The translations under genes were made by a program, and so were the position numbers. This document shows positions 34,801 through 46,970 of a stretch of 64,000 bases of DNA, in pieces. The stretch's first letter is position 1; each line of letters starts with the position of its first letter. Under the pieces are notes generated by a model that was given only the letters and a program-made list of their open reading frames with translations, searched no databases and had not been told where the DNA came from. Location: assembly GCF_003576645.1 (NCBI RefSeq), contig NC_044916.1:6945630-7009629 (forward strand), given 5' to 3'. This stretch comes from Ipomoea triloba (lineage: Eukaryota; Streptophyta; Magnoliopsida; Solanales; Convolvulaceae).

Positions 34801-36858
34801 TCTACAATACCTTCATCCTAGCTAGTGGAGTGCTGATTCGGGTAAGAGGATGATTTGCTTGAGTGTTCGGGTCAGCGATCGACTATCTGGTCGGGCTGGG
34901 TTGTGCCCCCCATTGTTGTTGGGCGGCCCAGTTGCTAATTGCATTAGCTATCTCATGAGCTAAAGGTAGGATGTTGGGCCTGACCCTCGAGTGACCTTGA
35001 TTAGTTCTATCGACGGTAGCTTCTCTTCTAACGGTGGCTATAGTGCTAGTTGGACTTCTCATGTTCACTGAATGGGGAACGGACCCTCTCAAATTGGATC
35101 GACCATCGCCTTACTTGCTAAGGAGTTCTTGTAGGTCTCTAGAATGCTTGTTTTGTGACTGGGCCATTTTGGCGTATCTCGGGTTTAATTGTGTAATTGG
35201 AAAGGGTAAAACAGGTAGAAACTAAGAGCATGTACTTTTTGTAGTAATCTCCGCAGACGGTGCCAATGATGGTTTTGTCGGTACTGGGTCCACCATAATC
35301 TGAGTTTGGAAGTATAAAATGGGGGTAGGAAAATAGTAGTTTTATTACTCGGAGCATTTGGCCGAAAATAGCATGTACAAAGCCTGAGATACTAACCTAA
35401 AACGGCAGCCCAAATAATAAATAAATAATACAAAGTGCACCTTTCAAAAACAAAAAAAAAAAACAAAAAAACAAAAAAAAATACAAAGTGCAAGCTATAG
35501 CCCAAATAATGAACTAAGAATAATATCGTAACAACTCGGAATCAAACCCTACAATATTGGTTAAAGGTTAGGACCACAAACCACTAAGCCAACTATGATT
35601 TAGTAAACCAAGAGATGATTTTTAAGGGGAGGCAATGGTGCCTTATATATTGTTGAATACCCTCCAGATGCTTACAAATGTACCGTTGCAACTTGCCTTC
35701 AATCTTGGCCATACACGTGTCCCCCACGACCTGCTAGTGATCTTTGCATGGGTAAATAGAACATCCTACCTTTTAATAATTAATTATTAGATTGTATAAT
35801 TAAGGAACTTGCTTTAATTTTGTTCGACATGCATCGATGATGATTAAATATAATGTTACTACCTAACTTACCAATTAATCTAGAGGATTGCATATATGCA
35901 GACTGTGAAGTTTTTGCTCATGCATACAACAATAGAAGTGAACGCTGAAAATTTGAATGGGTTAACAGCTATGGACATTCTGCTTCAAACTCGAAATGAT
36001 GTGAAAGAGATGGGCATTGCTGAACTTCTTACGCACAAGGGAGCTAAAGAAGCATCGCAGCAGCAACAAATGCAAAGCCCCCAGAGCCAACCCTCCAAAA
36101 ACAAGAAGAAAAACAAAAGAAAAAAGCCAATTGGCAATAATAATAGAAAGGAGCACTGGGTTCAAAAAATGAGAGACGCATTAATGGTGGCGGCGTCTTT
36201 GCTGGCAACTATGGCGTTTCAGGCAGTTGTGAGCCCTCCAGGCGGTTTATTCCAAAGCAGCGATACAGTTATAAGCGAGTCAGAAGTCCAAAATGATCCA
36301 AGCAGTTTCTTTTCTTTTATAGGAAACTCCGAATCATCATCATCGTCCAACTATAATTATAATGATTTTGCCCCTGCACCAGCTGTTGCACAGGACACAG
36401 AGACAATAAATTGTACAATTGGGAAATCCGTGATGTCTTATTACAAGCCACCGGTTTATAACATGTTCCTAGTGGCCAACACCATCAGCTTTCTTGCATC
36501 TCTCAGTATCATTCTGCTGTTCATAAGCGGTTTGCCGCTAAGCCGGAAATTCTTTATGTACATTATGATTATCGTGATGTGGGTGGCCATCACTGGGATG
36601 GGGTTAAGTTATTTCTTCTGCATATACATGATTACACCGCAGTGGATAAACATGAACGTAGGACTTTACTTGTACATCATCGGGGGGTGTTTGTTAGTAG
36701 GACATGGGGTTCTTTTCTTAGGGCATGTAATTCAGATGACAGTCAAAGTGGTCAAATGGGTGTACAGAGCAATGAGAGCATTGAAGAGAAAGCTGCCGTC
36801 CACCATGAATTCAAGTTCTATGGGTAAGGACGACTCTGCTCACGGGATCGATATATAA
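31852..36858 (+). CDS. Ankyrin-repeat/PGG-domain membrane protein, gene 1 (BDA1/ITN1-like)
   Basis: Two exons: 31852-32442 (197 codons, ending GAG before GTAATT) and 35902-36858 (after TATGCAG), total 515 residues. The ATG at 31852 (MERRVFEAALEGD) is shared by all three paralogs. The N-terminal half holds ankyrin repeats with TPL.VAA near 38, SPLHLAA near 72, TPLHLAA near 106, SILHMC near 146 and TILHLAV near 185, continuing into exon 2. A Lys-rich linker leads to the PGG domain (WVQKMRDALMVAASLL from 283; PPGG near 312). Four hydrophobic segments lie at about 290-306, 385-406, 413-436 and 450-477. The family (ACD6, ITN1, BDA1) acts at membranes in plant immune and stress signalling; the role here is inferred. 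The 3.46-kb intron holds a short LTR element at 33329-35778. Reading frame intact. Confidence 0.88.
32443..33328. other. Intron 1 of ankyrin gene 1, before the LTR element
   Basis: AT-rich intron sequence. Around 33000, AAGTCATAGTTGGCTTGCGAATTGGCA matches intron sequence of gene 3 (about 61800) and a relic at about 52045, supporting common descent. Confidence 0.6.
33329..35778 (-). mobile_element. Short non-autonomous LTR element in the intron of ankyrin gene 1
   Basis: Diverged direct repeats at 33329-33765 and 35267-35778 both begin TGATG(A/G)TTTTGTCGG and end near CATCCTACCTTTTAATA. On the minus strand, TTGGCACCGTCTGCGG follows the right LTR directly, which is a gypsy-type primer-binding site; the element therefore runs on the minus strand. 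The 1.5-kb interior has a short open stretch (34883-35092) and degenerate CCTTCCCTAC(T/A)TGC repeats (33960-34340), but no protease, reverse transcriptase or integrase. I could not find a clean target duplication. Confidence 0.7.
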
Positions 36859-39060
36859 TTAAGTTATTATGTACTCAACTCAATTGTTGAAGCATATGCT
36901 ACATCTCAACTAAAAGTTTAAGCTGATAGTTGGATTGCACGTTTATGTGTATATATTATATGTTCAACAAATTAAACTTCTTTTAATTAACTTGTATTAG
37001 AACATTCTGGTTGTTGCTTGTTGTATTAGAACGTTCTGCATGCTTGTTGCTGAAGCCATATTAATGTAGCGTATAGTATATATAGTCTGTTACACTCCTT
37101 TATTCGATCTTCATATTGGAGATTTATGTATTTAGCAATTGATGATGAGTATATATTTAAAGTTTAATATGTGCGTGGCTAGGGAGAACTTAAATAATAT
37201 TTTGATGTTTTGATATTTAAAATATGGGTCTAAGAAAGTCAAATCGGATCAATATAAAAATGTAATACTTATATTAATTAGGAATATATATAGTGTTTTT
37301 TATTTGCAAGAAAAAGTGTAATACTTTTATATTTTCATATAAAATATTACATTTTTCTTCAAAAGTATTACATTTTCATTTATACGTAATGTTGGCAAGT
37401 GTTTATTACTTATAATAAAAGAAACTATAATACTTTTAAAGAAAAATGTAATACTTTTAAATATAAATAAATGTAAAAGTATTACATTTTTTTTCAAAAG
37501 TATTAAACTTTTCTAAAGTAACAAACATGTATTCCAGTGTTACATTTTTCATAAATAGTTAAATACATTATTATTACATTTTATTTTGACCCGACCCATC
37601 TCACCTAAGTTTTTGCCTTTCTCAATAATGATATCTTCCATACCATTTGAAATTATGTAATGTAGATAAACATAAACAATTTAAAAATCAGATGGAGTAT
37701 TAGTCGGAGTACGTAATTATTCTTAATAATATTCCAAACACAATATAAAGCAAATAAAGCACCAAATTAAGTACACAGTTGAATTTGATGACGCAGTTGG
37801 AGAACACATCCCAAACTGCAGGGCCATGCCCAAAACTTTTTCACTCAAAGATCAACCCGCAGTTTTTACAATACAAGGTTCAATGAATTATAAAATTAGG
37901 TCTACCACCTATTTAAACATTAACCTTATAAATAAACTATATGAAAAATTTTACAAGTACAATTTGATCTAATTCTACCGGCCAATTACACAAACTGTAA
38001 CCAACCTGGATTTCAACATAGCTTGTACAAGTATCAAGTGGAGCAGCTACTCCAGATAATACTCCAATCTATCCCTATTTTTCTTGAAGTTTCTTTCACG
38101 AATTTTGTGGAAAATTATCAGCACCTGAAACTTCAATTCTCTTCATTACACTGCTCCAAATTTAGTGTAAGGACACCATGATATTAGGCTATTTTGTTGT
38201 CATTTACTCATGCCATTTACAGAGTGGAGTAAATAATAGCCACATGTTTATTGAGAAAATTCAGTCACACTCATCATGTAATTACTTTCATTAGGACATC
38301 AAGAATAAACCTCCAAAGAAAATACTTCAACAACAGTTTCACAAAATCATTTAGACCATCATACTTATAATAATCCAACCAAAACAACTAGCATATACCA
38401 ATTAATTACTAAATTAATATTTTCATACTAATTTTGTACTAACACCATTCCCATCGATCATAGTAAAGAAAACCATCGAAATGAAATTATATATGTTGCA
38501 AACAGATTTGGGTCGTAAACTGGTGGACACGTGTGAATAGTTGGAATTAATAAACTGTTACAACATGTTTTATTAAAAGCATATTTTCTTATAAAAATGT
38601 CTTGCCGCGATATGAATATGACAAGAGGACAGGTTGACACCCCTTTAGGCCTTTATATTGTTATTTTCATAGTTTATATGCTTTGTAATTGTACTAAAGC
38701 CGTGGAAGACAAGCAAGTTATTCATCTACAAACCGCAACGACTAACTAAATATGTGCATTAAATAAATCTCTCTTTGTAATCCTTGCCGGGATCTAAATT
38801 GTCTATAGTTGATCGGCTCAAACCAAAAAGTTAATATTCAAACTTGTGACTTTATAGTTACAAGTTTATATCCTTAGTCATTTTGGCTGAGTTTATCCCA
38901 AAATTTAAATATTTTTAATTGGACGTCATCTGCTTCGTATTCTGAAATACCGTATGCGATCTGCGTGCCCATCTGGCCAGACTCTACCTGTTACTAAAGT
39001 CAACATACACTACGAAACTTCTTTCGACGTTTGAGAAAATTTACTTGGAAAATTCCAATA
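36859..39060. other. Intergenic DNA between ankyrin genes 1 and 2
   Basis: Bases 37290-37510 hold alternating AATGTAATACTTTT and AAAAGTATTACATTTT motifs that can fold back, probably a decayed MITE. Bases 38555-38760 match sequence upstream of gene 3 and a relic at 51780. No gene is seen. Confidence 0.5.
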
Positions 39061-39065
39061 TGGGA

Positions 39066-39138
39066 GCTAAAACTATAAGACACTGCACCCTAACTCAAAT
39101 GCATGTCTCAATAGTATACAGTGTGAGAAAAAATAAAA
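39066..39138 (+). promoter_or_regulatory. Core promoter and leader of ankyrin gene 2
   Basis: GAGCTAAAACTATAAGACAC puts a TATA box at about 39073-39079. GTCTCAATAGTATACAGTG in the leader matches genes 1 and 3. Confidence 0.6.
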
Positions 39139-41935
39139 ATGGAGAGAAGGGTTTTCGAAGCTGCACTAGAGGGAGATGCAGCAACCCTAAAGAGGTTATT
39201 ACATGAAGACCCTTTGGTTCTGGATCGAACCATAGTGAATATTTATTCCGAAACACCATTACATGTCGCAGCAATCCTAGGACACCATGATTTTGTTAAA
39301 GAAATCCTTAGAAAAAAACCCAAACTCGTTAAGGAGTTGAACTCGAAGCATTCCTCCCCTATTCACCTCGCGGCGGCCAAAGGGCACGTTGATGTGGTTA
39401 GAACCATTTTGTTAGTCGATCCCGGGATGTGTTTGGCTCGTGATAGAGATGGCCTAACTCCGGTCCACCTTGCGGCGATAAAAGGGAGAGTTGATGTGTT
39501 GAAGGAGCTGATTAATGCAATTTCTATTAGTGGATTAGTTGATATGATGGGCGTGGGTGATGAGCGGTTGGGAGAGAGCATTTTGCATATGTGTGTTAAG
39601 CATAGCCAGTTGGAGGCTTTGAAGATTATGGTGGAGATGATGGGAGACCGCGGTGAGGATTTTGTGAATTGTAGAGATGCTTTTGGTAACACTATATTGC
39701 ATGTTGCAGTAACAGATAAACAAATTGAGGTAACTTTTGTGTTATTCTAGTTAATTTTTCTTCAAAATATTATGATATGGGCAACCTCAACCAACTTGTT
39801 CAGATTGCTGACTCTGTTACAATGTAGTATCTGTTCATAGCTACTTTCTCAACAATTACCTCCACTGAGACTCAAATCCACCCCCATCATCCATGTGGGA
39901 GTGTAAACCGGAACACCGGGTACCACTAGACCACAAGGTCTCTGGCAATTTAACCTCAGTTTAAATTAGTCAATTATGTAAATCATAAACTGGTTTACAT
40001 TCTTTTGATATCTTGCAACTAGGGTCACAAAGAGGGATTTTCACTGCACACCTGGTCATCCAAAGAAAATTACAATATTATAAAAATAGCCACTTGAAAA
40101 ACAATTAATGAATTCATTTGCAACATATGATGATATTTTTAAAATCAAATATAAAAAAATGTTCCTATTTAATTAGAAACGAATTGTTATATTCTTTTTT
40201 CAAATAAAATTGTTTGCGAAAAGCACATAATCACATATATAAACTTTTTTGAAAATTTAAAATAGTTAAAATTTCTTCATATATTTTACGAGCTAATTCT
40301 TCTTTTGGATTTTGAACTATAGTAATAAAATTATCAATTTAACTAGCTAGATTTAATGCTGAAATTTTTAAAACAATTACTTTTAGTCCAAAATATTTCA
40401 AATTTAAAAAGAATGAAGTCTTTAATTAAGATATTTAAACCGAAACATGAACGGTTTATACAAATTTAATATTAAATCTAATAAAATTAATAATTAAATT
40501 TAAAATTGTTATCATAACCAAGAGAGAAAAAAAAATTGAACTAGTTCTTTGGACATTCAAATCCAATGTCTTTATCCATTGTTTATCAAGAGTTATGACT
40601 TGGTAAATTCAGACCAGCAAACTTTGACTAAATATAACCTATACAAACAAATCCCATCTTCATTTCATTTGTTTTCTTCAATTATTCCTTCTTCTACATT
40701 TGTTGAGTTTGTCTCAAGGATTAGGAGTGAGCCCAGTGGGTCGGATTCGTGGTACATTGATATTTTGTGCATGTACATGTCTAGAGATGTCTATAAATAC
40801 ATTGGTTGTATCTCTAGGCATTCTATCAGATCATGCACAATTAACAAAAGAATAACTTGCCTCCGTAGACATGGACACATTGTGTGCCAACTACCGAATC
40901 ATGCAAATCTTGTCTTCTTTATTTTATGTTATTGTTATTGTTTTTTGTTAAATCTCAACAATGTTTAACACTGATGAATATATATATTGTTACTACATAC
41001 CTAACTTACGAAGAGGGCATGGGAATTGTTACATGCAGACAGTGAAGTTTTTGCTCATGTATACTGCAATAGAAGTGAATGCTCAGAACCTAAGTGGGTT
41101 AACAGCTATGGACATTCTCCTTCAGAGTAGAAATGATGTGAAGGAGATTGGCATTGCACAACTTCTTAGCCACAAGGGAGCTAAACATAATGCATGTCAC
41201 CTCATAAACGCCACACAAACGAGCCAAAAACCACCCGGTAACAAGAAGAAAAGCAAAAGAAAAAGACCAAATGCAAAGCACTGGGTTCAAAAAACGCGAG
41301 ACGCATTAATGGTGGCGGCTTCTTTGCTGGCAACAATGGCGTTCCAGGCCGTCGTTAGCCCTCCAGGCGGATTACTGCAAGACGATATAGTTATAAGTGA
41401 GTCACAAATCGAAAACAACATCAATACTATTTTTTCTTTACAGGGAAACTCCAATAATTCGTCTGCTTCACCGTCTAATTTGAACGACACAAAGATAAAT
41501 GCAACAATTGGGAAATCCGTAATGTCTTACTACAAGCCACTGGTTTATAATTTGTTCCTAGTGGCCAACACGACGAGCTTCCTGGCATCTCTGAGTATAA
41601 TACTGCTGTTGATAAGTGGGTTGCCGCTAAGCCGGAAATTCTTTATGTTCATCATGATGATCATAATGTGGGTGGCTATTACAGGGATGGCGTTAAGTTA
41701 TTTCTTCTGTATACACATGATTACTCCCAAGGGAAAGAACATGAACATAGCACAGTACTTGTTCAGAATTGGGGTCGCTGTGTTAGAAGGACTTGCTATG
41801 ATTCTGGTTATAGGGCATGCAATTCAGATGACAATCAATATGATAAAATGGTTGGGCAGAGCGTTCAAGAGAAAGTCGCAGGTGAATTCTAGTTCTGTGG
41901 TTATGGACTCATGTGACCAGATATCTGTCGCTTGA
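39139..41935 (+). CDS. Ankyrin-repeat/PGG-domain membrane protein, gene 2 (BDA1/ITN1-like)
   Basis: Exons 39139-39729 (197 codons, ending GAG before GTAACT) and 41039-41935 (after CATGCAG) give 495 residues. Ankyrin motifs include TPLHVAA, SPIHLAA, TPVHLAA, SILHMC and TILHVAV. The PGG domain begins WVQKTRDALMVAASLL and contains PPGG. Four membrane segments match gene 1 (VVSPPGG helix; FLVANTTSFLASLSIILLL; FFMFIMMIIMWVAITGMAL; LEGLAMILVIGHAIQMTI). The 1.3-kb intron carries a SINE-like sequence. AATAAA occurs at 42014-42019, about 80 bp past the stop. A cropped second copy of exon 2 at 43054-43656 is probably an assembly product, not a paralog. Reading frame intact. Confidence 0.88.
39830..39955 (-). 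mobile_element. SINE-like copy (family B) in the intron of ankyrin gene 2
   Basis: On the minus strand GAGACCTTGTGGTCTAGTGG forms an A-box-like start, followed by GGATTTGAGTCTC (B-box-like) and …GAAAGTAGCTATGAAC, matching the family at 2019-2150. Confidence 0.5.
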
Positions 41936-42736
41936 AGTTTAGGATAAAGACAGAATCTTCTAATTCAGTTTGAGTGTATGAATCTAAAGTTATTAGGGGA
42001 GTCTGGTTTATCCAATAAAATGTAGGATTATCCCTTGAAATACAATGATTTTGAAAATATGATATTATCTTATTTGTGTAGTTTGAATTCTCAAAATATA
42101 ATATTAACTTGTTTGGTTAAAGCTACCTTAATATCATAATATTAACTAATTTATTGTAACATTCCTCTATATATAAGTTATATCAACATTCAAATTATGA
42201 CTGAGAAGATTATTTTTTCAATATGGTAAATTCTAGAGGATCCTTTTTTTTTTAGAGAGAGAGAAGATCATTTTTTTCTTCTAACTATGTTAACATCTAA
42301 ATCCTTCAAGTTGACCAATTGGATTGTTAATAACATTTGGGAACATCCGTACATACAGTAGCCAACAACTCTTCTCCTATCCCCAAATCCTTGGGGGTCT
42401 TGACTTCTCTATCCACGAGTTGTTTGATGAAAGAATCACAATTTTTTCTAAAGAGGTGATCTATTGGAAATGGCAATCAAACCAACATGTCTTATGCATA
42501 TTCTTTAATAAAAATGATTTAGTATGATGAACGCAATAAGGACATGCTATTTTTTCTGTGGTTCACCATGCAGATAACATACCATAGATAAGAAAGTCAT
42601 TAATGGTCCAAATCAACATAGCTAGCATCATAAAGTTTTGCTTTAACAAGATATCATAAGTTAAAAGGAAAATATTATGTATACTCCCATTTTCTACTCC
42701 CAACTTTTACTCCCACACACAAAATCTTGATGTATA
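41936..42736. other. 3' flank of ankyrin gene 2
   Basis: Probable 3' untranslated region to about 42030, then AT-rich intergenic DNA with no gene seen. Confidence 0.5.
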
Positions 42737-43053
42737 CATTTTGACGGTAATAATGTGTTACCGGTATGTATTTGAGTATTATTGAGTGTTATCAAGTATT
42801 TGAATACAATATTGAGCGTAGTGCTCAGAGCGTAGTGCTCAGTGTACAGATGAATTCAGTGTTGTTTTGTCTAGTCAGAAGTCCCCCTCACTATGTGGTT
42901 GTGAGTCCTTTTATTCCTTTCAGCTCAGTAACGGAGCATTGATGAGGAGTTGAACGTTGGACATCAATACCTGAGGTGTTGAATGCTGAGGAGCTGAACG
43001 TCGGTCATCAATGTTGAGGAGCTGAACGTTGGCCATCAATGCTGAGGAGTTGN

Positions 43054-43656
43054 ACAATGGCGTTCCAGGCCGTCGTTAGCCCTCCAGGCGGATTACTGCA
43101 AGACGATATAGTTATAAGTGAGTCACAAATCGAAAACAACATCAATACTATTTTTTCTTTACAGGGAAACTCCAATAATTCGTCTGCTTCACCGTCTAAT
43201 TTGAACGACACAAAGATAAATGCAACAATTGGGAAATCCGTAATGTCTTACTACAAGCCACTGGTTTATAATTTGTTCCTAGTGGCCAACACGACGAGCT
43301 TCCTGGCATCTCTGAGTATAATACTGCTGTTGATAAGTGGGTTGCCGCTAAGCCGGAAATTCTTTATGTTCATCATGATGATCATAATGTGGGTGGCTAT
43401 TACAGGGATGGCGTTAAGTTATTTCTTCTGTATACACATGATTACTCCCAAGGGAAAGAACATGAACATAGCACAGTACTTGTTCAGAATTGGGGTCGCT
43501 GTGTTAGAAGGACTTGCTATGATTCTGGTTATAGGGCATGCAATTCAGATGACAATCAATATGATAAAATGGTTGGGCAGAGCGTTCAAGAGAAAGTCGC
43601 AGGTGAATTCTAGTTCTGTGGTTATGGACTCATGTGACCAGATATCTGTCGCTTGA
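43054..43656 (+). pseudogene. Cropped copy of ankyrin gene 2 exon 2 (likely assembly artefact)
   Basis: Starts mid-codon-run at ATGGCGTTCCAGGCC and is identical to 41333-41935, down to the stop. It has no ankyrin part, promoter or acceptor site of its own. It begins directly after an N. Confidence 0.8.
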
Positions 43657-44462
43657 AGTTTAGGATAAAGACAGAATCTTCTAATTCAGTTTGAGTGTAT
43701 GAATCTAAAGTTATTAGGGGAGTCTGGTTTATCCAATAAAATGTAGGATTATCCCTTGAAATACAATGATTTTGAAAATATGATATTATCTTATTTGTGT
43801 AGTTTGAATTCTCAAAATATAATATTAACTTGTTTGGTTAAAGCTACCTTAATATCATAATATTAACTAATTTATTGTAACATTCCTCTATATATAAGTT
43901 ATATCAACATTCAAATTATGACTGAGAAGATTATTTTTTCAATATGGTAAATTCTAGAGGATCCTTTTTTTTTTAGAGAGAGAGAAGATCATTTTTTTCT
44001 TCTAACTATGTTAACATCTAAATCCTTCAAGTTGACCAATTGGATTGTTAATAACATTTGGGAACATCCGTACATACAGTAGCCAACAACTCTTCTCCTA
44101 TCCCCAAATCCTTGGGGGTCTTGACTTCTCTATCCACGAGTTGTTTGATGAAAGAATCACAATTTTTTCTAAAGAGGTGATCTATTGGAAATGGCAATCA
44201 AACCAACATGTCTTATGCATATTCTTTAATAAAAATGATTTAGTATGATGAACGCAATAAGGACATGCTATTTTTTCTGTGGTTCACCATGCAGATAACA
44301 TACCATAGATAAGAAAGTCATTAATGGTCCAAATCAACATAGCTAGCATCATAAAGTTTTGCTTTAACAAGATATCATAAGTTAAAAGGAAAATATTATG
44401 TATACTCCCATTTTCTACTCCCAACTTTTACTCCCACACACAAAATCTTGATGTATACATTT

Positions 44463-45768
44463 TGACGGTAATAATGTGTTACCGGTATGTATTTGAGTAT
44501 TATTGAGTGTTATCAAGTATTTGAATACAATATTGAGCGTAGTGCTCAGAGCGTAGTGCTCAGTGTACAGATGAATTCAGTGTTGTTTTGTCTAGTCAGA
44601 AGTCCCCCTCACTATGTGGTTGTGAGTCCTTTTATTCCTTTCAGCTCAGTAACGGAGCATTGATGAGGAGTTGAACGTTGGACATCAATACCTGAGGTGT
44701 TGAATGCTGAGGAGCTGAACGTCGGTCATCAATGCTGAGGAGCTGAACGTTGGCCATCAATGCTGAGGAGTTGGACCNNNNNNNNNNNNNNNNNNNNNNN
44801 NNNNNNNNNNNNNNNNNNNNNNNNNNNNNNNNNNNNNNNNNNNNNNNNNNNNNNNNNNNNNNNNNNNNNNNNNNNNNNNNNNNNNNNNNNNNNNNNNNNN
44901 NNNNNNNNNNNNNNNNNNNNNNNNNNNNNNNNNNNNNNNNNNNNNNNNNNNNNNNNNNNNNNNNNNNNNNNNNNNNNNNNNNNNNNNNNNNNNNNNNNNN
45001 NNNNNNNNNNNNNNNNNNNNNNNNNNNNNNNNNNNNNNNNNNNNNNNNNNNNNNNNNNNNNNNNNNNNNNNNNNNNNNNNNNNNNNNNNNNNNNNNNNNN
45101 NNNNNNNNNNNNNNNNNNNNNNNNNNNNNNNNNNNNNNNNNNNNNNNNNNNNNNNNNNNNNNNNNNNNNNNNNNNNNNNNNNNNNNNNNNNNNNNNNNNN
45201 NNNNNNNNNNNNNNNNNNNNNNNNNNNNNNNNNNNNNNNNNNNNNNNNNNNNNNNNNNNNNNNNNNNNNNNNNNNNNNNNNNNNNNNNNNNNNNNNNNNN
45301 NNNNNNNNNNNNNNNNNNNNNNNNNNNNNNNNNNNNNNNNNNNNNNNNNNNNNNNNNNNNNNNNNNNNNNNNNNNNNNNNNNNNNNNNNNNNNNNNNNNN
45401 NNNNNNNNNNNNNNNNNNNNNNNNNNNNNNNNNNNNNNNNNNNNNNNNNNNNNNNNNNNNNNNNNNNNNNNNNNNNNNNNNNNNNNNNNNNNNNNNNNNN
45501 NNNNNNNNNNNNNNNNNNNNNNNNNNNNNNNNNNNNNNNNNNNNNNNNNNNNNNNNNNNNNNNNNNNNNNNNNNNNNNNNNNNNNNNNNNNNNNNNNNNN
45601 NNNNNNNNNNNNNNNNNNNNNNNNNNNNNNNNNNNNNNNNNNNNNNNNNNNNNNNNNNNNNNNNNNNNTTGCGCATTGATGCTGAGGAGTGAGGTGTCTT
45701 GGTAGTTTGAACGGCAACTGTCTTGGTTACGATAATGGTTCCGGGTCGGGTACCCAATTACCCTGTCA
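44463..45768 (-). repeat. Left LTR of the gypsy element, containing an 891-N gap
   Basis: 315 bp before the gap and 100 bp after it together match the 402-bp right LTR (50631-51032). Relative to it, only one base (G) is missing at the gap, and a 14-bp duplication (GAGCGTAGTGCTCA) is extra. Confidence 0.85.
44778..45668. other. Assembly gap of 891 N
   Basis: Run of N inside the left LTR. All ORFs drawn through it are meaningless. Confidence 1.
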
Positions 45769-45919
45769 CCAGCCCCCCACTCCCTAGCTGGCGAGAACGG
45801 CTGAGGTAGCTAGGGAGTAACAGCTTGGCACTTGTGCTGAAAATTTTGTATGTTGGATTCTAGAAGGAAATTTTATTGGAATTTTTTTTGTTTGTTTTTT
45901 TTTTTTGTTTTGTTTTTTA

Positions 45920-46200
45920 CGTTTTCCTACCTCGGCATCGTGCCGAGGTCACGTGGCTTGTGACTTCGGCACGGGGCCGAGGTCGCGTGACCTCGGCGCT
46001 GGGCAGCGTGACTTCGGCCAGCGCCGAGGTCACGCGGTAGCGTGACTTCAGCCAGCGCCGAAGTCACGCTACTTCGGCGCGGGGCCGAGGTCGCGTGACC
46101 TCGGCGCTGGGCCGAAGTCACGCTACGGCGTGACTTCGGCAAGTGCCGAAGTCACAGTACGTGACCTCGGCCCGCGCCGAGGTCACGGTACGTGACCGTG
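45920..46200. repeat. GC-rich palindromic minisatellite in the gypsy interior
   Basis: Alternating GTGACCTCGGC, GCCGAGGTCACG and GTGACTTCGGC/GCCGAAGTCACG blocks, each nearly self-complementary with its neighbour. Its very high GC contrasts with the rest of the window. Two further short tandem sets follow: GTCAGGTAGCTAG(T/C)GAGATCGGAT (46282 and 46385) and CTTGATGAGGTG (46470-46550). Confidence 0.8.
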
Positions 46201-46970
46201 CCCTTTTTTTTTTTTTTTTTTTGTCGCTTTGTGTGTGAGTTCACTTCGATCAGCCATAGGCTCGGTCAAAGGTCAGCTCTCCGTCAGGTAGCTAGTGAGA
46301 TCGGATCTCGTGCCAGCCCTAAGGGACTAGAGTGTGGTGTTTTTGAAATCAAGCATCTGGCTTGACCCAGGAAAACACTCTCCCGTCAGGTAGCTAGCGA
46401 GATCGGATCTCGTGCCGGCCATAAGGGAATAGAGTTTTTTATTTGATGAGGAGCAGCGCCACTTGATGAGGTGACACTAGCTTGATGAGGTGACGCTACT
46501 TGAGGAGCCACTTGATGAGGTGGCCGACTTCAAACCAAGTGTTGGCCGAAAACTTGGCCGAGGACTGACTTCGGCCAAATTGGAGAGTTTTTGACCGACC
46601 ATCAGCGAATTACATGTTTTTTGCGTTGCACGGACTTTTCCTCTAGCTCACTGTTTCTTGCTTCCTCGCCCAGGTCACACCTCCTCTTCTTGGTGTTGGA
46701 AGCTGAAGGCTCAGGATCTTCTTCCTTTCGCCACACATTGTCGGGTAGGCTTTGTTGATGCTGGTACTGTCCCGGACACTCAACGAATGCTGGTGCTGAG
46801 GGAAAATGCACCATTCCCATTTCCTCAGCGTGACTTAGAATCACGCTAACCGGGTGAGTAAGCGGTGTTAAGTGCCGCGGTGGGGCGAGACGAGAATGCT
46901 CATCTCTTCCCTTCGTTGAGGGTGGTTGGTTTGGTCGTGGTGCCTGGCTGGGCGGACCAGCTTTATCAGG

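Larger units (their letters stand above)
41333..44773. repeat. 1.72-kb direct duplication across a single N (likely unmerged contig overlap)
   Basis: 41333-43052 and 43054-44773 match, offset 1721, with one N at 43053. The only difference noticed is T/C in CATCAATG(T/C)TGAGG. The second copy starts mid-exon. Confidence 0.85.

Noticed and set aside
40549..40968. 139-codon ORF between the two exons of ankyrin gene 2
   Set aside because: Lies within the intron and has no domain; the paralogs show no counterpart.
44641..45757. ORFs of 309-358 codons through the N gap
   Set aside because: Almost all residues are undetermined; no coding evidence exists.
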